Origin: Candidatus Omnitrophota bacterium
Lineage (GTDB): Bacteria > Ratteibacteria > UBA8468 > B48-G9 > JAFGKM01
DNA: 27,605 nucleotides
Direction of reading: 5' to 3'
Assembly: GCA_023818745.1 (NCBI GenBank)
Contig: JAMWBY010000005.1
Coordinates: 1-27,605, forward strand
Notes under the pieces: generated by a model
The model's database searches: none
What the model saw: only the letters and a program-made list of their open reading frames with translations
Told to the model about the DNA's origin: nothing
Shown: one piece after another, positions 16,149 to 23,754 of the stretch
How the letters are laid out: each line of letters starts with the position of its first letter
Position numbering within the stretch: the first letter of the stretch is position 1
Position numbers and translations under genes: made by a program

Positions 16149-18227
16149 TTAATAATTTCCCTCACTATTTTCTTTATCTATCAATACTTGTTTTCTACTT
16201 AAAAGAACCCTTCCTTGATCATCTATTCCTATAACTTTAACTTTCACAGGAGAACCAATTTTAACAACATCTTCAACTTTTTTGACTCTATATGGTGCAA
16301 GTTCAGAAATGTGTATGAGCCCTTCTTGAGATGGTAAAAACTTAACAATAGCACCAAAGGGGAATATTTTTGTTACAACTCCTTCATAAATTTGACCTAC
16401 TTCTGGTTCTTCAGCTATTTTGTTTATTTCATTTGCTGCTTTTTTACATGCATCAAGATCGTTTGAATAAATCCTTATTTCTCCTTCTTCAAGAATATCA
16501 ATTTTAACCCCTGTATCTTCAATAATCTTTTTTATAGTTTTTCCTCCAGAACCAATTACAAGTCCTACTTTTTCTGGATTGATTTTAATTGTTAAAATTT
16601 TAGGAGCATATGGAGAAATTTCAGGTTTTGGCTCAGAAATTGTTTCATACATTTTTTCCAATATTTCCTGTCTTGCTTCTTTGGATTGATAAACAGATTT
16701 TGTTAAAATATCAAAATCAAGTTCTGTGATTTTTACATCCATCTGAAATCCAGTAATTCCATCTTTTGTTCCTGCAATTTTTAAATCCATATCTCCATAA
16801 TGGTCTTCTTCTCCTGCGATGTCTGTTAAAATAATGTATTTTTCTTTTTCCTTTATTAAACCGATAGAAACACCTCCAATATGTTTAGGAATAGGAACTC
16901 CTGCATCCATTAAAGATAAACTACCAGCACAGACAGTTGCCATTGAAGACGAACCGTTTGATTCAAGTATATTTGCTACAATTCTGATTGTGTAAGGAAA
17001 TATATCTTCATTTGGAATTAATGGCAAAATAGACCTTTCAGCAAGGTTGCCATGACCTATTTCTCTTCTTGAAGGTGCTCTTAATGGAGAAACCTCTCCT
17101 ACTGAAAAAGGTGGAAAGTTATAATGAACCATAAATCTTTTCTGTGTTTCTTCATAAAGTCCATCAATTATTTGTTGGTCCATACTGGTTCCAAGAGTTA
17201 CAGAAGCAAGGCATTGGGTCTGACCTCTTGTAAACAAGGCAGAACCATGAGTTCTTGGTAAAAGTCCCACTTTACATTCAATCTGTCTTATTTCTTTGAA
17301 ATCTCTTCCATCAAGTCGCTTTTGTGTGCTTAAAATTAAATTTCTTATTTCCTTTTCAAAAATATATTCATAAATTTTTTCTACTTCCTTTTTCTTCTCT
17401 TCTTCAAATTGAGCAAGAAAAATATCTTTAATTTGTTTGTAAAATTCTTTCCTTTGCTGTTTTTCTGGATATTTATAAGCGGATGGAAGATTGTTTTTAA
17501 TATAATCTAAAGCAAGTTTATAAATTTCTTCATTTAAAATGGTTTCATATTTTTCTTTTTTGGTATTAATAGTTTCTTTTAATATTTCAGTCATTTTTTT
17601 TATTTCCTTCCATCCAATTTCAATTGCATTCAAAAATTCTTGTTCTGAAACCTCATTACCAGTCCCTTCAAGCATCAATATTGAATTTTCTGTTCCAGAA
17701 ATTACAAGATTGAGATCACTTTCAGAAACTTCAGAAATAGATGGATTTACAAAAAATTGACCGTTCTTTTTAATTACTCTTACACATCCTATAGGAATAT
17801 TAAATGGTATTGTGGAGGATAGAAGAGAAACCGAAGCGCCAATTACAGAAAGAATGTCAGGGTCATTTTCAAGGTCAGCAGAAAGAACAAGAGAAATTAT
17901 TTGAACATCTTTATGAAAATTTTCAGGAAAAATAGGTCTTATAGATCTATCTATCAATCTACTTACAAGAACTTCTCTTTCTGTTGGTTTCCCTTCTCTT
18001 TTAAAAAATCCACCCGGAATTTTTCCTGCTGCAGAAGTTTGTTCTCTATAATCACAAGTTAAAGGAAAAAAATCAACTTCTTCTTTCTCTTCTTCACTTT
18101 GAACTGCTGTAACAAGAACAATTGTATCGCCACATTTTACGAGTGAAGAACCATGACTTTGTTTTGCAACAGAATTTATTTCTATTTCTATATTTTTTCC
18201 ACCGAAAGGAATAATAAGTTTTTTCAT
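16149..18227 (-). CDS. pnp: Polynucleotide phosphorylase
   Basis: PNPase degrades RNA 3' to 5' using phosphate and forms a trimer. The 692-residue protein has both RNase PH-like domains. The second carries TRGQTQCLASVTLG, RREIGHGNLAERS and the metal-binding IAGEEDHYGDMDLKIAGT region. A KH domain (about 545-605, loop GSGGKTIK) and an S1 domain (about 610-677) complete the usual plan. The ATG overlaps the rpsO stop, as in the conserved rpsO-pnp operon, which implies translational coupling. The downstream fucI-like gene follows after two bases. Confidence 0.97.
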   Translation of the reverse strand: MKKLIIPFGGKNIEIEINSVAKQSHGSSLVKCGDTIVLVTAVQSEEEKEEVDFFPLTCDYREQTSAAGKIPGGFFKREGKPTEREVLVSRLIDRSIRPIFPENFHKDVQIISLVLSADLENDPDILSVIGASVSLLSSTIPFNIPIGCVRVIKKNGQFFVNPSISEVSESDLNLVISGTENSILMLEGTGNEVSEQEFLNAIEIGWKEIKKMTEILKETINTKKEKYETILNEEIYKLALDYIKNNLPSAYKYPEKQQRKEFYKQIKDIFLAQFEEEKKKEVEKIYEYIFEKEIRNLILSTQKRLDGRDFKEIRQIECKVGLLPRTHGSALFTRGQTQCLASVTLGTSMDQQIIDGLYEETQKRFMVHYNFPPFSVGEVSPLRAPSRREIGHGNLAERSILPLIPNEDIFPYTIRIVANILESNGSSSMATVCAGSLSLMDAGVPIPKHIGGVSIGLIKEKEKYIILTDIAGEEDHYGDMDLKIAGTKDGITGFQMDVKITELDFDILTKSVYQSKEARQEILEKMYETISEPKPEISPYAPKILTIKINPEKVGLVIGSGGKTIKKIIEDTGVKIDILEEGEIRIYSNDLDACKKAANEINKIAEEPEVGQIYEGVVTKIFPFGAIVKFLPSQEGLIHISELAPYRVKKVEDVVKIGSPVKVKVIGIDDQGRVLLSRKQVLIDKENSEGNY

Positions 18228-18490
18228 TTTCTTAGGTTTAACTCACTTATGATTTTTCTATATTTTTCTGGATCTGTTTGTTGTAAATATCTTAACAATT
18301 TTCTTCTTCTGCCTATTAATTTCAAAAATCCCCTTCTTGAATTGAAGTCCTTTTTATGTTTTTTAAAATGTTCATTTAATGCTTCTATCCTTTTTGTTAA
18401 AATAGCGATCTGAACCTCTGGAGATCCTGTATCATTTTCGTGTCTTTTAAATTTATCTATTATTTCTTTTTTCAATTCTGCTTCAATCAT
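18224..18490 (-). CDS. rpsO: 30S ribosomal protein S15
   Basis: S15 binds 16S rRNA in the platform of the small subunit. From the ATG at 18490 the product has 88 residues, the normal length, with HENDTGSPEVQIAILT, LNEHFKKHKKDFNSRRG and LIGRRRKLLRYL. An earlier in-frame ATG at 18523 would add 11 residues but lies upstream of the expected transcription start; the 18490 start has a good AAGGAG site and fits the family N-terminus. It leads the operon with pnp. Confidence 0.97.
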   Translation of the reverse strand: MIEAELKKEIIDKFKRHENDTGSPEVQIAILTKRIEALNEHFKKHKKDFNSRRGFLKLIGRRRKLLRYLQQTDPEKYRKIISELNLRK

Positions 18491-18514
18491 TTTTATCTCC
18501 TTTTCTTTTTTTAA

Positions 18515-18543
18515 ATTATACATTTTTAAAATACCTTTGTCAA
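18515..18543 (-). promoter_or_regulatory. Consensus promoter for rpsO-pnp
   Basis: On the minus strand TTGACA (plus positions 18538-18543) and TATAAT (18515-18520) are separated by exactly 17 bases. Transcription would begin near 18508, giving a leader of about 18 bases before the rpsO ATG. So short a leader leaves little room for the S15-binding autoregulatory structures known in some bacteria, unless they extend into the coding region. Confidence 0.88.
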
Positions 18544-18565
18544 TTTTTAAATTTAATGGTAAATT
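18537..18565 (+). promoter_or_regulatory. Probable promoter for hisS-aspS, sharing its -35 with rpsO
   Basis: TTGTCA (18537-18542) and TAAATT (18560-18565) lie 17 bases apart on the plus strand. The -35 box covers the same bases as the opposite-strand TTGACA of rpsO. The expected start near 18572 lies upstream of the AAAGGA site and the ATG at 18589, and would exclude the earlier ATG at 18556. Confidence 0.55.
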
Positions 18566-18588
18566 TATTAATCAAAGGAATAACTAAA

Positions 18589-19839
18589 ATGGAAATTTTG
18601 AATAGATTACGAGGCATGAAAGATATTTTACCTAAAGAAGTTGATTTATGGAAAAAGATTGAATCTGTTTTTATTGAGACGTCTGAATTATTTGGTTTTA
18701 AAGAAATTAGAATACCTATAATGGAAAACAAATTTTTATTTGAAAGAGGAATAGGAGCCAATACAGATATAGTTATGAAAGAGATGTATGAATTTAAAGA
18801 TAAAAAAGGTAGAGAGATTGCTTTAAGACCCGAAGGGACTGCTTCAGTTGTTAGAGCATATATTGAAAATAAAATTTATAATGTAGATAAAATTTCAAGA
18901 TTATACTATTATGGTCCGATGTTTAGATATGACAGACCTCAAAAAGGCAGATATAGACAATTTTATCAGTTTGGAGTTGAAATTTTGGGAGGCAGACATC
19001 CTTATTTTGATGGAGAAGTAATTCAAATTCTTGACATCTCTTTTAAAAAACTTGAAATAGAAAATTATATTTTTTTAGTAAATTCGCTTGGTTGTGAAAT
19101 CTGTAAAGTAAAATATATTAAAGAAATTAAAGAATATCTTATTTTTAAAGTTAGTAGTTTATGTAATGATTGTAAAATAAGAGCAGATAAGAATCCTTTA
19201 AGGATATTTGATTGTAAAAACTTATCTTGTCAAGATGTGATTAAGGATGCTCCATCAATAATTGAATTTTTATGTGACAATTGTAAACATCATTTTGATA
19301 TTTTAATTGATTTTTTATCAAAATTTAATATTCAATTTAAAATTAAACCTACTCTTGTAAGAGGTCTTGATTATTACACAAAAACTGTTTTTGAGGTCTT
19401 TGTTGAAAAAGAAAATACAGCAATTGCAGGTGGAGGAAGATATGATAATCTTGTAAAGGAAATTGGAGGACCTGATATTCCTGCTGTAGGGTTTGCCGCA
19501 GGAATTGATAGAATAGTTCCTTTAATAAAAAATAAAGACATAGAGAGAAAGGAAGCAATTCGTTTTATCTTTCTTGGAGAAAGAGCCAAAATGAAAGGGA
19601 TTGAGATTATGAAAAAATTTGTTGAAGAAAAAATTATAGTTGATGCTGATTATGAAGAAAGAAGTTTAAGTGAACATTTAAGAATTGCCAATAAACTTGG
19701 AAAAAAGTGGTGTATTATTTTAGGAGATAATGAAATTGAAAAAGATATAATACTTCTTAAAAATATGGAAAATGGTTTTCAAATTGAATTGAATGTAAAA
19801 GAAGCGATAACAAAAATAAAGGAGATAATAAAATGTTGA
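18589..19839 (+). CDS. hisS: Histidyl-tRNA synthetase
   Basis: HisRS is a class II synthetase charging tRNA-His. From 18589 the protein has 416 residues, starting MEILNRLRGMKDILP as family members do. An in-frame ATG at 18556 was rejected because it falls at the proposed promoter. It shows ALRPEGTASVVRAY, motif 2 with YYGPMFRYDRPQKGR, the histidine-A motif LVRGLDYYTKTVFEV and motif 3 AAGIDRIVPL, then a C-terminal anticodon-binding domain. The insertion contains several cysteines (for example CEIC and LCNDC), part of which is common in bacterial HisRS. The stop overlaps the aspS start by seven bases. Confidence 0.95.
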   Translation: MEILNRLRGMKDILPKEVDLWKKIESVFIETSELFGFKEIRIPIMENKFLFERGIGANTDIVMKEMYEFKDKKGREIALRPEGTASVVRAYIENKIYNVDKISRLYYYGPMFRYDRPQKGRYRQFYQFGVEILGGRHPYFDGEVIQILDISFKKLEIENYIFLVNSLGCEICKVKYIKEIKEYLIFKVSSLCNDCKIRADKNPLRIFDCKNLSCQDVIKDAPSIIEFLCDNCKHHFDILIDFLSKFNIQFKIKPTLVRGLDYYTKTVFEVFVEKENTAIAGGGRYDNLVKEIGGPDIPAVGFAAGIDRIVPLIKNKDIERKEAIRFIFLGERAKMKGIEIMKKFVEEKIIVDADYEERSLSEHLRIANKLGKKWCIILGDNEIEKDIILLKNMENGFQIELNVKEAITKIKEIIKC

Positions 19840-21602
19840 GAAGTCATACTTGCGGAGAGTTAAGCATAAAAAATGTAGGGGAAAAAGTAAAATTATGTGG
19901 ATGGGTTCATTCAATAAGGGACCATGGAAATTTAAAATTTATTGATTTAAGGGATAGATATGGAATCATTCAGATTGTTTGTTCACCGGATGAAGTTAAA
20001 AAGGAAATTTGGGAAAAAATAGAAAGTATTAAAAATGAAAGTATTGTATGTATTGGGGGTATAGTAGTTAAAAGACCTGAAGAAACAATAAATAGAAAAA
20101 TAAGCACAGGAGAAATAGAAGTAAAACTTTTATCTTTTGAAGTTTTAAACGAATGTAAAAATCTTCCATTTGAAATGAATACTAATGAAAAAATTAATGA
20201 AAGTGTTAGGTTAAAATATAGATATCTTGATATGAGAAGAGAGAAATTTCAAAGAAATTTGATTAAAAGGTCTGATTTTGTTTTCGCAATAAGAGAATTT
20301 TTAAAACAGAATAATTTTGTAGAAGTTGAAACTCCAATTTTAACTAAAAGTACTCCTGAAGGTGCAAGAGATTTTATCGTTCCTTCACGTTTAAATCCTG
20401 GTAAATTTTATGCTTTGCCTCAATCTCCTCAATTATTTAAACAAATTTTAATGATAGGTGGTTTTGATAGATATTATCAAATAGCAAAATGTTTCAGAGA
20501 CGAAGATTTAAGAGCAGACAGACAACCTGAATTTACACAGATTGATATTGAAATGTCATTTGTTGAGGAAAATGATATCATTACAATTACAGAAAATCTT
20601 TTAAAATATGCAATTGAAAAAACATTTGATGTTAAGATAGAAATACCATTTAAGAAAATAAAATATGAAGAAGCAATTGAAAAATATGGAACAGATACTC
20701 CTGATTTTAGGATTAATAGCGAATTTGTTAATTTAACCGAAATTTTTAGAAAAAGTGAAATCAAAATTTTGAGAGAAATTATAGAAAAAAATGAAATAAT
20801 TAAAGGTTTTTTCGTTAATGATGGAGATAAAATCTCTCAAAAAGATATTGAAGAATATAATGAGTTTGTTAAAAATTTGGGTGGAAATGGGATTGGTTGG
20901 ATAAGGTTTAAAAATAATGATATTCAAAGTCCGTTTAAAAAATATATTTCAAAAGAAATTATAGAGGAGTTTAAACAAATACCTTTTTATTCTTCAAATA
21001 GCCTTCTGTTATTTCTCGGAGGAGAAAAAAACTGGGTTAATAATACTCTTAAAAACCTAATAGATAAGATGAAAGATAAACTTATTCAGGAAAAGAATAA
21101 GTTTTCTTTTGTCTGGGTTGTTGATTTTCCTCTTTTTGAATATAATGAAGAAGAAAAAAGAATTCAATCAGTTCACCATCCATTTACACATCCAAAGATT
21201 GAAGATATTGAAATTCTTGAAAAAGAACCTTTGAAAGTAAAAGCAAGGGCATATGATATAGTACTTAATGGAATAGAAATAGGGGGAGGAAGTATAAGAA
21301 TAAATAAAAGAGAAATACAAGAAAAAATTTTTAAAATTATAGGTTTAGAGGAAAATTCATATTTGGAGAAATTTGGATTTTTACTTGAGGCATTAGAATT
21401 TGGAGCGCCACCACATGGAGGCATTGCTATTGGTCTTGATAGATTAATGATGCTTTTACTTGGCGAAGAAAGTATAAGAGAAACAATACCATTTCCTAAA
21501 ACGCAGAAAGGTATTTGTTTGATGACAGACGCACCGGGAGATGTTGATGAAAAGTTATTGAAAGAAAACAGAATTAAAATTGACATACAAAAAGAAGTGT
21601 GA
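19833..21602 (+). CDS. aspS: Aspartyl-tRNA synthetase, bacterial type, possibly non-discriminating
   Basis: The 589-residue class II synthetase has an N-terminal OB fold (RSHTCGEL start, GWVHSIRDHG), the catalytic core with motif 2 CFRDEDLRADRQPEFTQID (about 220-238) and motif 3 GGIAIGLDRLMMLL, and the GAD insertion expected of bacterial AspRS. Residue 31 in the anticodon-binding domain is His, the residue reported in non-discriminating AspRS enzymes that also make Asp-tRNA-Asn. In discriminating enzymes such as E. coli the place is taken by Leu. If so, the cell should have GatCAB to make Asn-tRNA; no gat gene is in the window. It overlaps hisS, a common pairing. The 3' end contains a possible promoter for the lipoprotein gene. 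Confidence 0.95.
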   Translation: MLRSHTCGELSIKNVGEKVKLCGWVHSIRDHGNLKFIDLRDRYGIIQIVCSPDEVKKEIWEKIESIKNESIVCIGGIVVKRPEETINRKISTGEIEVKLLSFEVLNECKNLPFEMNTNEKINESVRLKYRYLDMRREKFQRNLIKRSDFVFAIREFLKQNNFVEVETPILTKSTPEGARDFIVPSRLNPGKFYALPQSPQLFKQILMIGGFDRYYQIAKCFRDEDLRADRQPEFTQIDIEMSFVEENDIITITENLLKYAIEKTFDVKIEIPFKKIKYEEAIEKYGTDTPDFRINSEFVNLTEIFRKSEIKILREIIEKNEIIKGFFVNDGDKISQKDIEEYNEFVKNLGGNGIGWIRFKNNDIQSPFKKYISKEIIEEFKQIPFYSSNSLLLFLGGEKNWVNNTLKNLIDKMKDKLIQEKNKFSFVWVVDFPLFEYNEEEKRIQSVHHPFTHPKIEDIEILEKEPLKVKARAYDIVLNGIEIGGGSIRINKREIQEKIFKIIGLEENSYLEKFGFLLEALEFGAPPHGGIAIGLDRLMMLLLGEESIRETIPFPKTQKGICLMTDAPGDVDEKLLKENRIKIDIQKEV

Positions 21603-21608
21603 TAAAAA
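21580..21608 (+). promoter_or_regulatory. Possible promoter for the LysM lipoprotein
   Basis: TTGACA (21580-21585) lies in the aspS 3' end, followed after 17 bases by TAAAAA (21603-21608, four of six consensus bases) just past the aspS stop. Transcription would begin near 21615, before the GGAGG site at 21628-21632. It would give the lipoprotein its own, probably abundant, transcript. Confidence 0.5.
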
Positions 21609-21637
21609 TAAATAATTGAAAATATTTGGAGGTAAAA

Positions 21638-22363
21638 ATGAAAAATTTAATAAAATTTGGAATTTTATCAATCATTTTTGTAGGTTGTGCTACTAATAAT
21701 GCTCAGAAACAAACACTAAAAAAGTTGTCAAGTGAAGAGGTTATTGATATGAAACTGAAACAAGCAATTTCCATAGCAGAGACAGCCCTTGAAGTGAGTA
21801 AAAATGCAGAAAAAATGGCGGTAGATGCAGTGAATACGAGTAATCAAGCAAAAGTAAGTGCAGATGCAGCGGTAAAAAAAGCAGATGAGGCAGTTAAAGC
21901 AGCAAATGAAGCAATAAGTTATACAGAGAGAGAGGTCAAAAAAGCAATAGATGCAGCAAATAAAGCATCTGCTGACGCTATTAAGGCATCTAATGAAGCA
22001 AGAGACAAAGCAATAGATGCAGCAAATAAAGCAATAGATGCAGCAAATAAAGCCAGTGAAAGAGCAATAGCAGAAGCAAATAAAGCCAGTGAAAGAGCAA
22101 TTGGAGTAGCAAATCAAACATTAGCAGAGGTCAACAGGTTAAGAGCCACTATTCAAACAAAACCAGAAGAACCAATAATAGAAAAAGAACCAGAAGTAAG
22201 GGCTGAAAGATATTATATAGTGAAAAAAGGAGATACTCTCGGAAAAATTGCTTATAAATTTTATAATGATACAAATAAGTGGCAATTGATATACAAATCC
22301 AATAAAGATGTTATAAAAGACCCAAATTTATTAACCCCAGGGACAAAAATTTACATTCCTTAA
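21638..22363 (+). CDS. Alanine-zipper lipoprotein with C-terminal LysM domain
   Basis: The 241-residue protein has a short lysine-containing N-terminus, a hydrophobic stretch and a lipobox FVGC with Cys17. The residue after it is Ala, which fits outer-membrane sorting by the rules known from E. coli. Residues of about 35-155 are a long alanine-rich helix of 11-residue units (such as ANKASERAIAE) mixed with 7-residue units (ANKAIDA), with few large hydrophobics, like an alanine zipper. A proline- and glutamate-rich linker leads to a LysM domain (about 190-241, YYIVKKGDTLGKIAYKFY, ending LLTPGTKIYIP), a peptidoglycan-binding fold. I infer a tether between the outer membrane and the cell wall, similar in plan to Lpp or Pal but not homologous over its length. 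The ATG at 21638 has an ideal GGAGGT site; the in-frame TTG at 21626 was rejected. Confidence 0.82.
   Translation: MKNLIKFGILSIIFVGCATNNAQKQTLKKLSSEEVIDMKLKQAISIAETALEVSKNAEKMAVDAVNTSNQAKVSADAAVKKADEAVKAANEAISYTEREVKKAIDAANKASADAIKASNEARDKAIDAANKAIDAANKASERAIAEANKASERAIGVANQTLAEVNRLRATIQTKPEEPIIEKEPEVRAERYYIVKKGDTLGKIAYKFYNDTNKWQLIYKSNKDVIKDPNLLTPGTKIYIP
21944..22101 (+). repeat. Tandem in-frame repeats encoding the alanine zipper
   Basis: A 23-base unit starting GCAATAGATGCAGC recurs exactly at 21944, 22010 and 22031. A 26-base unit containing AAAGCCAGTGAAAGAGC recurs at 22043-22068 and 22076-22101, exactly 33 bases apart, which is 11 codons. Offsets of 66, 21 and 33 bases keep the reading frame and the helix register. 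Such repeats can gain or lose units by slippage. Confidence 0.85.
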
Positions 22364-22364
22364 A

Positions 22365-23378
22365 ATGATAATAAAGAGGCAGATAGAAATTTCTAATGAA
22401 GACGCCCAATTCCTTTATGGAATAAAAGATGAAAATTTAGAATTCATTGAAAATCTTTTTGGAATTGAAATTTTTGCAAGGGGGAATTTTCTGACATTTA
22501 AGGGTGAGAGTGAAAAAGTAGAAAAGGTGATAAATTTAATTTATGAGATTTTGAAACATAAAGCAAGGAAGAAACATCTTATGAAAAGTGATATTTTAAC
22601 AGTTTTAGGAGAAGAAGAAAGTAAAGTTGAAGAAAAAAAAGATTTAAAGGAAGAAAAAATAGAAGATTGTATAATTGTAGATTCCAAGAGAAAGATTGTT
22701 CTTCCTAAAACCCCAAGACAGAAATCATATATAAAAGCAATAAGAAAATATGACCTTGTTGTTGGAATTGGACCCGCAGGAACAGGAAAAACATATCTTG
22801 CGGTTGCATGCGGTATAGAAGCAATAAAAAAAGGGCAATTTCAAAGACTTATTTTAACCAGACCTGCACTTGAAGCAGGAGAAAAACTTGGATTTTTACC
22901 TGGAGACCTTGAAGAAAAAATAAAACCATATCTTCAACCTATTTATGATGCTCTTTTTGATTTACTTAAATATGAGGAACTGAGAAGATGGCAGGATAGA
23001 AAAATTATAGAAATTATTCCACTTGCTTATATGAGAGGAAGAACATTAAGTAATGCTTTTATAATTCTTGATGAGGCACAAAACACATCATCTGCCCAAA
23101 TGAAAATGTTTTTAACTCGTCTCGGCATTGATGCAAAGATAGTTATTACAGGTGATATTACCCAAATTGATTATCCCCTTAATTTTTCTACTTCTGGCCT
23201 TGTTGAAATACAAAAAATCCTTTCTGGCATAAGGGGGACAAAATTTATTTATTTTACAAATAAAGATGTGGTAAGACATAAACTTGTAAAGAAGATAATC
23301 TCTGCTTATGAAAAATATTATGAAAAAAGAAGTAAGGGTAGAAATATATCAAATACAGAAGAAGATAAAAATAAATGA
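22365..23378 (+). CDS. PhoH-like ATPase
   Basis: The 337-residue protein has an N-terminal KH-like segment (about 1-65), a charged linker rich in Lys and Glu (about 82-101), and the PhoH ATPase core with Walker A GIGPAGTGKT (134-143), the LTRPALEAGEKLGFLPGD block in two parts, and Walker B FIILDEAQNT. PhoH proteins are predicted RNA helicase-like ATPases; pairing with YbeY is widespread and suggests a role in rRNA or RNA processing. The ATG comes one base after the lipoprotein stop and has no Shine-Dalgarno site. The last 59 bases or more overlap ybeY. Confidence 0.92.
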   Translation: MIIKRQIEISNEDAQFLYGIKDENLEFIENLFGIEIFARGNFLTFKGESEKVEKVINLIYEILKHKARKKHLMKSDILTVLGEEESKVEEKKDLKEEKIEDCIIVDSKRKIVLPKTPRQKSYIKAIRKYDLVVGIGPAGTGKTYLAVACGIEAIKKGQFQRLILTRPALEAGEKLGFLPGDLEEKIKPYLQPIYDALFDLLKYEELRRWQDRKIIEIIPLAYMRGRTLSNAFIILDEAQNTSSAQMKMFLTRLGIDAKIVITGDITQIDYPLNFSTSGLVEIQKILSGIRGTKFIYFTNKDVVRHKLVKKIISAYEKYYEKRSKGRNISNTEEDKNK

Positions 23379-23754
23379 ACATTTCATAGAAAAAAAAGTT
23401 AAAGAGATTAAAAAGTTTATATCTCCTCCACCTGAAAAAATAGCAATTTATTTTGTAAGTAGTAGAAAAATAAGAGAACTTAATAGAAAATTTATGAACA
23501 AGAACGATTTTACAGATGTTTTGACATTCAAATATTCAAAAAATTATGGAGAGATAATTATTTCTGTGGAAGAATGTCTAAAAAATAGTAAAATTTATTC
23601 CAATACACTGGAAGAAGAAATATTGTATGTAATAATACATGGATTTTTACATTTAAAGGGATACAGAGATTATAAAGAAGAGGAAAAGAAAAAAATGGTT
23701 GAAAAACAGAATAAAATTTTTAGAACAATAATTTCAAGAAATGAAAAAAAATAA
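23320..23754 (+). CDS. ybeY: Endoribonuclease YbeY
   Basis: YbeY is a metal-dependent endoribonuclease linked to 16S rRNA 3' maturation and ribosome quality control. From 23320 the protein has 144 residues; an ATG four codons earlier (23308) is equally possible. A downstream ATG at 23374 would avoid the overlap with phoH but would remove the first beta strand (VRVEIYQIQKKIKI), so I rejected it. It shows TDVLTF (65-70), the GEIIIS strand and the metal site HGFLHLKGYRD. Two ligands are His107 and His111, but the third position, His in E. coli, is Asp117. A similar GYKD form is known in Bacteroidetes YbeY, so it is probably active. No Shine-Dalgarno site is apparent. Confidence 0.88.
   Translation: MKKEVRVEIYQIQKKIKINEHFIEKKVKEIKKFISPPPEKIAIYFVSSRKIRELNRKFMNKNDFTDVLTFKYSKNYGEIIISVEECLKNSKIYSNTLEEEILYVIIHGFLHLKGYRDYKEEEKKKMVEKQNKIFRTIISRNEKK

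Noticed and set aside
18491..18523. Earlier ATG start for rpsO
   Set aside because: It lies upstream of the expected transcription start and of the -10 box, and would add 11 residues not seen in S15.
18556..18588. Earlier ATG start for hisS
   Set aside because: It lies within the proposed promoter and would add residues not found in HisRS. The 18589 start matches the family N-terminus and has an AAAGGA site.
21173..21586. Minus-strand open frame of 137 codons over aspS
   Set aside because: It mirrors the conserved C-terminal part of AspRS, including motif 3, and has no independent support.
21944..22101. Regularly spaced repeats resembling a CRISPR array
   Set aside because: The repeats are in frame, spaced by 21, 33 or 66 bases without unique spacers, and code for the alanine zipper. 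No cas gene is present.
21728..22117. Minus-strand open frame rich in Cys, Phe and Ile
   Set aside because: It is the reverse reading of the alanine-rich repeats of the lipoprotein gene, and the repeated composition explains its openness.
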